25,770 nt of DNA, taken from the NCBI GenBank assembly GCA_030039095.1, contig JASHQP010000659.1, forward strand, positions 1-25,770. Direction: 5' to 3'. The notes under the pieces were generated by a model, which saw nothing but the letters and a program-made list of their open reading frames with translations, made no database searches and was not told where the DNA came from. Position numbers and translations under genes: made by a program. Below, in pieces: positions 15,810 through 22,010 of the stretch. Position 1 is the stretch's first letter; the number at the start of each line of letters is the position of its first letter. Source of the DNA: Streptosporangiaceae bacterium. GTDB taxonomy: Bacteria; Actinomycetota; Actinomycetes; Streptosporangiales; Streptosporangiaceae.

Positions 15810-17288
15810 TCACGCCTGGTCGGCAGCGGTGGGCGCGGGCGGGAGGGACGGGGCGGGAAAAGTAACAGTCTTCGGCTCGGTGAACGTGTCCATGGGGTAG
15901 GCGCCACCGACCCGGCCCCGGCCGCTGACACTGCCGGCCCGCCCGCCGAACGGCAGGTGCGACTCCCACAGGTTGGTCGAGGCGTTGATGTTGACCCAGC
16001 CGGCCCTGGCCCGCTCGGCGAACGCCAGGCCGCGCTCCAGATTCCCGGTGAACACCGCGGCGGTCAGGCCGAACGGCGAGGCGTTGGTCAGCTCCAGTGC
16101 CTCGGCCGCGGACCGTACCTCGACCACGGGCACGACCGGGCCGAACGTCTCCTCTCGCTCGATCGCCATGCCCGGAGTGACCCCGTCGAGCACGGTCGGC
16201 TCGGCGTAGAGGTGCGTCGGGAAGCCCGCGGCCCGGCGGCCGCCGCAGCAGATCCGCGCGCCGCCGGCGACCGCACCGGCGATGTGCCGGTCGAACTTGG
16301 CGGCCGTGGCCTCGTTGTTCAGCGGGCCCATCGTGGTCTGCGGGTCGAACGGGTCGCCGAGCCGCACGATCGCCTTGGTCGCGGCCACCACGCGGTCGGT
16401 GAACTCCGCCCGCACCGCGGCGTGCACCAGGAACCGCTCGCCCGCCGTGCAGCTCTGGCCGGCGCACAGGTACGCGGCCTCGAGGGCGGCGGCCGTGGCG
16501 AGTTCCAGGTCGGCGTCCTCGAGGATCACCATCGGCCCGTTGCCGCCGAGCTCGAGCAGTTGCGCCTTGCCCGCGGCGCGCACCGCGACCCGGTTGCCGG
16601 TCTCGACCGAGCCCACGAAGCCCACCCCGGAAACGCCCGGATGAGCCACCAGCGTTTCGCCGACTATGGGGCCGGGCCCCGGCACGAAGTTGAAGACTCC
16701 GGCGGGCATGCCCGTGTCCGCGATCACCTCGGACAAGAGCGCGCAGCACGCGGTCGTGGACGGCGCCGGCACCCAGACCACGGTGTTCCCGGCCGCGATC
16801 GCGGGCGCGAACACCTCGGCGCCCATCGTGTACGGCCAGTTCCACGGGCTCACGACGCCGATCACCCCGAGCGGCACCCGCAGCGTGAGGATCCGCCGCG
16901 CCGCCGAGACCGAGGCGGGCAGCGCCCCGGCACGGCGCTTCGCGTCCTGCCCGGCCATCCTGAAGTACTCGGCGAGCTCGTCGACCTCGTCAAAAGCCTC
17001 CGCCGCCAGCGGCTTGCCCTGGTCGAGGGTCAGTGCGCGGGCGAGTTCCTCCCGCCGGGCCCCGATGCCCGCGACGACCTTCTCGCACCAGCCCGCCCGC
17101 TCGAACGCGGACAGGCCGGCCCACTCGGGCCAGGCGGCCGCGGCCGCGCGGACGGCGTCGTCGACGTCAACCGGGCTGGCCACGGCCACGGTGGCGAACG
17201 TCTCGCCCGACGACGGGCTGACCGCCGCATCAGATCCGGCGCCGCCCGAGCGCCAGGCGCCATCGATGTACAGCAGGTACTCCCGCAT
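15810..17288 (-). CDS. NAD(P)-dependent aldehyde dehydrogenase
   Basis: This is a classical ALDH superfamily enzyme of 492 residues oxidising an aldehyde to its acid. Visible residues are the oxyanion-hole N150 in SPWNWPY, E246 in LLELGGNGP, catalytic C280 in GQSCTAGERF, and the EETFGPV motif near 385. Oddity: where most relatives have a cofactor-binding Lys-Pro-Ser/Ala (as in VVLKPSE), this protein has VVWVPAPS at 170-177, so the conserved Lys is Val. The start ATG at 17288 is preceded by GGGGAG at good spacing. It lies 27 bases downstream of an IclR regulator in the same direction, probably one transcript. Betaine aldehyde is a possible substrate given the neighbouring N-methyl amine genes, but this is inference. 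Confidence 0.9.
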   Translation of the reverse strand: MREYLLYIDGAWRSGGAGSDAAVSPSSGETFATVAVASPVDVDDAVRAAAAAWPEWAGLSAFERAGWCEKVVAGIGARREELARALTLDQGKPLAAEAFDEVDELAEYFRMAGQDAKRRAGALPASVSAARRILTLRVPLGVIGVVSPWNWPYTMGAEVFAPAIAAGNTVVWVPAPSTTACCALLSEVIADTGMPAGVFNFVPGPGPIVGETLVAHPGVSGVGFVGSVETGNRVAVRAAGKAQLLELGGNGPMVILEDADLELATAAALEAAYLCAGQSCTAGERFLVHAAVRAEFTDRVVAATKAIVRLGDPFDPQTTMGPLNNEATAAKFDRHIAGAVAGGARICCGGRRAAGFPTHLYAEPTVLDGVTPGMAIEREETFGPVVPVVEVRSAAEALELTNASPFGLTAAVFTGNLERGLAFAERARAGWVNINASTNLWESHLPFGGRAGSVSGRGRVGGAYPMDTFTEPKTVTFPAPSLPPAPTAADQA

Positions 17289-17315
17289 GCCGACGCTCCC
17301 CTCGTCTCGTTCCCG

Positions 17316-18041
17316 TCACGCTTCGGCGCACAGTCGGCCGAGCTTGTCCAGCGACTCGGGCTGCATCCGGAACGCCGGCCCGGACACCGACAGCGCGGCG
17401 ACGCAGGACCCGGTGCCGCCGAAGACCGGCGACGCGACGGCGACCAGGCCCTCCTCGAGCTCGGCGACCGCAGTCGCGTAGCCGTTCCGGCGTACCGCCG
17501 CGAGCTCGGCGTTCAGCGCGTCGTGGTCGGTGATGGTCTTGCCCGTGTACCGCTCCAGGTGCTGCGGCACGCCGAGCGCGCCGTACGCCATCAGCACCTT
17601 GCCGTTGGCGACCGCGTGCGGCGTGGTCCGCCGCCCGATCCAGCCGCCGGAGCTGTTCAGCAGGAACGTGCTCGGCACCTCGGCCACGTTGAGGACGTAC
17701 TCCCCGTCCGGCACGGCCAGGTTCACGGTCTCGCCGGTCTGCTGGGACAGCCTTTCCATGGCCGGCTGCATCGACGCCACGAAGTCGGTGCTGCGCATGG
17801 CCAGCGTGCCGAGCCTGATCACCTCGAGTCCGAGCCGGAACCTGCGACCCGAGCGGGTGAGCAGGCCCGCCCGTTCCAGCACCCCGGCAAGCCGCGAGGC
17901 CGTCGACTTGTGCACGCCGAGCGCGGCGGCCATCTCGGTGACGCTGAGCTCGACCCGCGAGTCGTCGAAGCTGGTCAGGAGCGCAAGGACGCGCTCAGCC
18001 GATTGGTAGGTTGCGCCAGCAGCAACCTCAGCCCGTGACAC
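17316..18041 (-). CDS. IclR family transcriptional regulator
   Basis: The 241-residue protein has an N-terminal winged helix-turn-helix (about 10-75: YQSAERVLALL, LSVTEMAAALGVHKSTASRLAGVLERAGLL) and the C-terminal IclR effector-binding domain, which includes GETVNLAVPDGEYVLNVAEV, TTPHAVANGKVLMAY, RRNGYATAVAELEEGLVAVASPVF and AALSVSGPAFR. I choose GTG at 18041: it has no ribosome binding site but lies exactly where transcription should start from the promoter at 18048-18077, fitting a leaderless mRNA. An in-frame TTG at 18077 lies inside that -35 and is less likely. It probably controls the downstream aldehyde dehydrogenase and perhaps the divergent nucleotidyltransferase-fold gene. The ligand is unknown. 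Confidence 0.92.
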   Translation of the reverse strand: MSRAEVAAGATYQSAERVLALLTSFDDSRVELSVTEMAAALGVHKSTASRLAGVLERAGLLTRSGRRFRLGLEVIRLGTLAMRSTDFVASMQPAMERLSQQTGETVNLAVPDGEYVLNVAEVPSTFLLNSSGGWIGRRTTPHAVANGKVLMAYGALGVPQHLERYTGKTITDHDALNAELAAVRRNGYATAVAELEEGLVAVASPVFGGTGSCVAALSVSGPAFRMQPESLDKLGRLCAEA

Positions 18042-18047
18042 GCAACC

Positions 18048-18077
18048 AGAATGGCCACCCGGGCCGGCCGGCGTCAA
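18048..18077 (-). promoter_or_regulatory. Candidate promoter for a leaderless IclR transcript
   Basis: On the minus strand, TTGACG (18077-18072) and CATTCT (18053-18048) are separated by 18 bases. Seven bases further is the GTG start at 18041, which would therefore be the +1. The -35 overlaps a small dyad, GGCGT-CA-ACGCC (18070-18081), that could be an IclR autoregulatory site. Confidence 0.4.
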
Positions 18078-18160
18078 CGCCGCGGATGGGCGTCATTATC
18101 CGGCGGCGGGGGTATTGTGCCGGTGACGTGCCCGTCATCCCGGCATGAGGAGGGGGAGCC

Positions 18161-18958
18161 GTGGCAAGCGAGAATCCTGCCCAGCCCGCGCAGGCCGGCC
18201 CCGCAGACGACCCGCTCCCCGAGGCGATCGCGCTGGCGCAAGGCGCCGCCGACGCGGGCCTCGGCCTGAAGCTGCTCGGCGGCCTCGCGGTGCGCGTGCT
18301 GTGCCCGGAGTTCCCGCCGCGGCTGCGGATCGGGCAGGACATGGACTTCGCGTGCATGTCCAAGGGCCGCAAGAACGTGGTCGCCTACCTGGAGAAGAGC
18401 GGCTGCCAGCCGGACCGGCGGTTCAACAACCTGAACGGCGACCGGCAGATGTACTTCACCGCGCCGTCCGGGCGCCCGATCGACGTGATGGTCGACCGGC
18501 TGACCATGTGCCACACGCTCGACTTCCGGCCCGCGTTCGGCAGGCTGCCGCTGACGGTCGACGCCGTGGACGTGCTGCTGTCCAAGCTGCAGATCGTCGA
18601 GCTCAACGAGAAGGACGCGCGCGACACGCTGCACCTGCTCAGCGGCGTGCCGGTGAGCGGGAGCGGCGCGCCAGGGCCCGACGGCGGCGCTTCGATCGAC
18701 AGCGACCGCTTCGGCAAGCTGCTCGGCGCCGACTGGGGCTGGTGGCGTACGGTCACCGGCAGCCTGAAGAAGCTGCCCACGCTCGCCGCCGAGCACCCCG
18801 AGCTGCTGCCGCCGGACCCGCCGTTCGACGCGCTCGCACAGGCCGCGCAGCTGCTCGGCCTGGCCGAGTCGACGCCCAAGGGCGTCAAGTGGAAGCTGCG
18901 CGCGAACGTGGGCGACCGCGTCCGCTGGTACGAGCTGCCCGAGGAAGTGGATCACTGA
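18161..18958 (+). CDS. Nucleotidyltransferase-fold (MNT/AbiEii-like) protein
   Basis: The protein has 265 residues from GTG 18161, behind a long AGGAGGGGGAG ribosome binding site. The first half has a nucleotidyltransferase-fold signature: LLGGLAVRV with G40-G41, DMDF with D60 and D62 as the candidate metal-binding DxD, and PIDVMVD with D108 as the third acidic residue. The spacing resembles AbiEii-like and aminoglycoside-nucleotidyltransferase-like minimal NTases. The C-terminal part (about 185-265), rich in Trp and Leu, matches nothing I know. No HEPN or AbiEi-type partner lies beside it, so it may act alone. It is divergent from the IclR gene. Biological role unknown; fold assignment moderately secure. 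Confidence 0.7.
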   Translation: MASENPAQPAQAGPADDPLPEAIALAQGAADAGLGLKLLGGLAVRVLCPEFPPRLRIGQDMDFACMSKGRKNVVAYLEKSGCQPDRRFNNLNGDRQMYFTAPSGRPIDVMVDRLTMCHTLDFRPAFGRLPLTVDAVDVLLSKLQIVELNEKDARDTLHLLSGVPVSGSGAPGPDGGASIDSDRFGKLLGADWGWWRTVTGSLKKLPTLAAEHPELLPPDPPFDALAQAAQLLGLAESTPKGVKWKLRANVGDRVRWYELPEEVDH

Positions 18959-18963
18959 CACCC

Positions 18964-18979
18964 GGGGGGCTCTGCCCCC
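18964..18979 (+). terminator. GC-rich stem-loop after the nucleotidyltransferase-fold gene
   Basis: GGGGGGC, a TCT loop, then GCCCCC forms a compact hairpin 6 bases after the stop. There is no U-tract, as is common for actinobacterial terminators. Confidence 0.5.
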
Positions 18980-18990
18980 GAGGGCCTCCC

Positions 18991-19104
18991 GAACTCGCAC
19001 CGGTACCGCCCGCACACGGCCTTGACCGCCGGCATCCCGAACCTTCACCGGTACATGCCGCACACGGCCCTGACCGCCGGCATCCCAAACCCACCCGGAT
19101 ACCA
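18991..19104. repeat. 48-bp tandem repeat (2 full copies plus partial) in intergenic DNA
   Basis: Copy 1 spans 18991-19038, copy 2 spans 19039-19086, and a degenerate third start runs to about 19104. The first two share the core CACACGGCC(T/C)TGACCGCCGG and CACCGGTAC. It lies in the 302-base gap 18959-19260, whose other contents are three hairpins and a leader ORF. The 48-base unit would preserve frame (16 codons), but I see no credible ribosome binding site or gene through it. Confidence 0.85.
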
Positions 19105-19122
19105 GCATCACTCGGGATTCGC

Positions 19123-19139
19123 AGCCGGGCTGCGCCCGG
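19123..19139. other. Hairpin GCCGGGC-TGC-GCCCGGC
   Basis: A perfect 7-bp stem with a 3-base loop lies just downstream of the 48-bp repeats. It could be part of a compound terminator with the stem at 19166-19193. Confidence 0.4.
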
Positions 19140-19165
19140 CCGCGCCTGCGGCCATTTGCGCAGTT

Positions 19166-19193
19166 GGCCCCGGTCCCTGGCGGGACCGGGGCC
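19166..19193. terminator. Strong 12-bp stem-loop, probable terminator
   Basis: GGCCCCGGTCCC at 19166-19177, loop TGGC, and its exact complement at 19182-19193 make a very stable hairpin without a U-tract. It ends one base before a TTGACG promoter-like -35, so it could insulate the metallophosphoesterase unit from upstream transcription. Confidence 0.55.
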
Positions 19194-19223
19194 TTGACGC
19201 GAAGTTGCGCCGAATGCTACACC
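19194..19223 (+). promoter_or_regulatory. Candidate promoter for the metallophosphoesterase unit
   Basis: TTGACG (19194-19199) is followed after 18 bases by TACACC (19218-19223). The -35 is good and the -10 mediocre. It lies directly after the strong hairpin and upstream of the AGGAAG ribosome binding site at 19231-19236. Confidence 0.35.
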
Positions 19224-19243
19224 GTTGCACAGGAAGCGCATCA

Positions 19244-19264
19244 ATGGGTGTGGCGGTGCCATGA
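19244..19264 (+). CDS. Six-residue leader ORF (MGVAVP) coupled to the metallophosphoesterase
   Basis: AGGAAG at 19231-19236 is ideally spaced (7 bases) from ATG 19244, which begins a six-codon frame ending in TGA at 19262-19264. That stop overlaps the ATG of the next gene (ATGA), whose own start has no ribosome binding site. The arrangement suggests translational coupling through a leader peptide. The alternative is that the ribosome simply uses the downstream ATG, with AGGAAG unusually far away. Confidence 0.4.
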   Translation: MGVAVP

Positions 19265-20199
19265 AGATCTTCTTTGCCACCGATATTCACGGTTCCGAGG
19301 TTTGCTGGCGGAAATTCCTGAATTCCGCGGCGTTCTACAAGGCCGACCTGGTGATCCTCGGCGGCGATGTCACCGGCAAAGTCATGGTGCCGATCATCGA
19401 CTACGGCGGTCGCTGGAAGGTCACGGTGCGTGGTCAGGAGTACACGCTCGAGTCGGCCGACGAGCTCGAGAACATCAAGAAGCAGATCCGCAACGCCGGT
19501 TCCTACCCCGCGATCGTCAGCCCCGACGAGCTGAAGCACATGAGCCAGGAAGAAGGGGCGGTCGACCGCAGGTTCACGGTCGAGATGACCGAGAGCCTCG
19601 ACCGGTGGCTGGACATGGCCGACGGCAAGCTGCACGGCGGCGAGATCCCGTGCATCCTCAACGGCGGCAACGACGACATCTGGGAGATCGACGACATCAT
19701 CGAGCAGTCGCCGTGCGTGAGCTTTGCCGAAGGCAAGGTGCTCGACCTGGACGGCTTCTCGCTGGTCTCGATGGGCTGGACCAACCCGACCCCGTGGGAC
19801 ACGTTCCGCGAGGCGCCCGAACCCGAACTGGCGGCCAAGATCGAGGCGGTGGCCAGCCAGGTGCCGGACATGGGCCGCACGATCTTCAACTTCCACGCGC
19901 CGCCGTACGGCACCGGGCTCGACGAGGCCCCGGCTCTCGATTCCACGCTGCGGCCGATCCACGGCGGGGCCGTGATGAAGCCCGTCGGGTCGATGGCGGT
20001 CCGGGACGCGATCATGCAGCATCAGCCGATGCTGTCGGTGCACGGCCACATCCACGAGAGCCGCGGGGTGAAGAAGATGGGCCGGACGCTCGCGATCAAC
20101 CCCGGGAGCGTGTACGGCGACGGTGTGCTGCAGGGAGCGGTCATCGACCTGAACGCCAAGAAAGGAAAAGTTCAGAGGTACTTGCTCGTCAACGGCTGA
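19261..20199 (+). CDS. Metallophosphoesterase (calcineurin-like fold)
   Basis: The protein is a 312-residue two-metal phosphoesterase. Metal-site motifs appear in order: D8-x-H10 in FFATDIHGS, GGD at 34-36 followed by VTGK, GGNDD at 135-139 (the usual GNxD/H site), FNFHAPP, and the closing SVHGHIHES. The fold is clear, but the substrate (nucleotide, phosphodiester or protein phosphate) cannot be read. Residues 40-110 form an insertion between the second and third motifs that is longer than in minimal members. The start at 19261 is supported by the DxH motif immediately after it and by the coupled leader ORF. It lies 82 bases upstream of an APC permease. Its first 60-70 bases are visibly less GC-rich than the rest. 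Confidence 0.88.
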   Translation: MKIFFATDIHGSEVCWRKFLNSAAFYKADLVILGGDVTGKVMVPIIDYGGRWKVTVRGQEYTLESADELENIKKQIRNAGSYPAIVSPDELKHMSQEEGAVDRRFTVEMTESLDRWLDMADGKLHGGEIPCILNGGNDDIWEIDDIIEQSPCVSFAEGKVLDLDGFSLVSMGWTNPTPWDTFREAPEPELAAKIEAVASQVPDMGRTIFNFHAPPYGTGLDEAPALDSTLRPIHGGAVMKPVGSMAVRDAIMQHQPMLSVHGHIHESRGVKKMGRTLAINPGSVYGDGVLQGAVIDLNAKKGKVQRYLLVNG

Positions 20200-20281
20200 C
20201 GCCGCGGATTGCACAGATAGCTACTGATTGTCATTTACCGGGCTGGCCGGGCCGCGAAGAGCCCGTGACTTGGAGGCAGCT

Positions 20282-21910
20282 ATGGCCACAGAGGCGGTCG
20301 GCGGCGAGACCCCGACACTCTTTCTACGCAAGGCGACAGGTCTGGTCCGGGGCTGGTCGGTCCGCGACTCGCTGATCTATGCGTGCCTGGCGACGAACTT
20401 CGTCACGCTGGGAATCTACGAATTCACCTTTGCCGGCCCGGCGTTTCCCAAGGGCCAGCTGCTGACGTCGGTGGTCATCTCCGGGATCTGGGTGTCGTTC
20501 CTCGTCGTCGCGTACGCCGGGCTCATCGTCACGATCCCCCGGGCCGGCGGCGACTACGTCTGGCAGACCAGGATCCTCGGCAGCGGCCTCGGCTTCGTCA
20601 TGGCCGCCACCGGGTGGTGGTTCATCCTCTGGCTGTGGGCGCCGATCTACGGCAACATCCTGTCGGTCCAGTTCTTCCAGCCGATCTGGGCGACGCTGAA
20701 GTGGACCTGGCCGGGCGGCAGCTACGCCTGGTTCGGCACGGACAACGGGGTCTTCGTCGTTACCGTGATCACGATCGTGATCGCCGGCTTCCTGGTCTCG
20801 CTGGGCATGGGCGGCTACGCGCGGATCCAGAAGTGGGCCTTCTTCGGCGGCCTGATCGGGTTCGCGGTGGTGGTCGGCTTGCTGCTGTTCAACTCGCACG
20901 CCAGCTTCGTCAGCTCGTTCAACTACGAGGGGCTGCGCCTGTTCGGCGTCAAGCACGCGTACGCGGCCACGAACGCCGCGGCGGTCAAGGCGGGCTACAC
21001 CACCTCGCCGTTCAGCTTCGGCCCGCTCGGGCCCACGATGCTGCTGGTCCCGGCCATGATGTTCTTCATCCTGTGGCCGAACTGGGGCGCCACGCTGTAC
21101 GGCGAGATCCGTGGCGCGAGCGACTTCCGGCGCGTGTTCAGCGGCATGTTCATCGGCCTGTGGATCACGGTCATCCTCACCGTGATCTTCTTCCTGGTCA
21201 TAGCGAAGACGGTCGGCTGGGGCTTCTACCAGAACCTGAACTCGCTGGACTACAACCTGACTCCGCAGTTCGGCATCTGGCCGTACCCGTTCCTGTTCGC
21301 CGGCTGGCTGGTGCACAGCACGGCGTTCCAGGTCATCCTGCTGCTGGTGCTCAGCCTGTGGTTCTTCGGCTGGGTGGGTACGCTGTTCCTGTCGTCGACC
21401 CGGGTGATCTTCGCAGCCGCCTTCGACCGGGTGCTGCCGGACCGCGCGGCGGAGGTGTCGGAGAAGCGGAAGGTGCCGTTCTACTCGCTGATCCTGATGC
21501 TGGCGCCCGCGGTCATCCTCGGCGCCATCTACGCGTACTGGGCGACGTTCCGCACCTACACGCTGGACGCCACGCTGGTCATCGCCGTCACGTACCTGTT
21601 CAGCGCCATCGCCGTGGTGCTGCTGCCGTTCATCAAGAAAGACCTGTGGCGGGCCTCTCCGGCCAGCCGGATCAAGATCTTCGGCATCCAGATCGTGCCG
21701 GTGGCAGGCTGGATCACGATCGCGCTGCTCGTCTACAACCTGGTCATGTGGCTGTGGAAGGACCAGTACTACGTCAACAGCCACGACTCGCTGATCTACA
21801 TGGGCGCGATGTACGTCCTGGCCATCGTGATCTTCGTGGTGGCGCGGATCGTGCGCAGGCGGCAGGGGATCGACCTCGGCCTGATCAACAAGGAGATCCC
21901 GGTCGAATAG
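20282..21910 (+). CDS. APC family amino acid/amine permease
   Basis: This is an integral membrane secondary transporter of the amino acid-polyamine-organocation superfamily, 542 residues, with about 12 or more hydrophobic segments starting near residue 30. The PRAGGDYVW motif at 86-94 is the APC consensus at the end of TM2/3. Further membrane spans lie around 101-120, 160-185, 193-210, 250-275, 300-325, 355-390 and 415-525. The C-terminus is a short charged cytoplasmic tail (RRRQGIDLGLINKEIPVE). The start ATG has GGAGG 5 bases upstream. Its position next to the dimethylglycine/sarcosine dehydrogenase homologue and ETF suggests import of an N-methylated amino acid or related amine, inferred from context only. 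Confidence 0.88.
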   Translation: MATEAVGGETPTLFLRKATGLVRGWSVRDSLIYACLATNFVTLGIYEFTFAGPAFPKGQLLTSVVISGIWVSFLVVAYAGLIVTIPRAGGDYVWQTRILGSGLGFVMAATGWWFILWLWAPIYGNILSVQFFQPIWATLKWTWPGGSYAWFGTDNGVFVVTVITIVIAGFLVSLGMGGYARIQKWAFFGGLIGFAVVVGLLLFNSHASFVSSFNYEGLRLFGVKHAYAATNAAAVKAGYTTSPFSFGPLGPTMLLVPAMMFFILWPNWGATLYGEIRGASDFRRVFSGMFIGLWITVILTVIFFLVIAKTVGWGFYQNLNSLDYNLTPQFGIWPYPFLFAGWLVHSTAFQVILLLVLSLWFFGWVGTLFLSSTRVIFAAAFDRVLPDRAAEVSEKRKVPFYSLILMLAPAVILGAIYAYWATFRTYTLDATLVIAVTYLFSAIAVVLLPFIKKDLWRASPASRIKIFGIQIVPVAGWITIALLVYNLVMWLWKDQYYVNSHDSLIYMGAMYVLAIVIFVVARIVRRRQGIDLGLINKEIPVE

Positions 21911-22010
21911 GCGGCGTCATCAACCGACAGCACACACAGCCGGCCCCGCTCGCCCCGTCCGGGCGGCGGGGTCGGCGCGATGTGGATCCGCGGAACCACG
22001 AAAGGCGTGA

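Noticed and set aside
11131..18160. Defence island
   Set aside because: Apart from the fusion gene and the orphan NTase-fold gene, the neighbours are ordinary metabolic or small accessory genes; no restriction, Abi, CBASS, phage or transposase genes were seen.
18991..19104. Possible CRISPR array from the 48-bp repeats
   Set aside because: The units are directly adjacent without spacers, only two are full length, and no cas gene is near.
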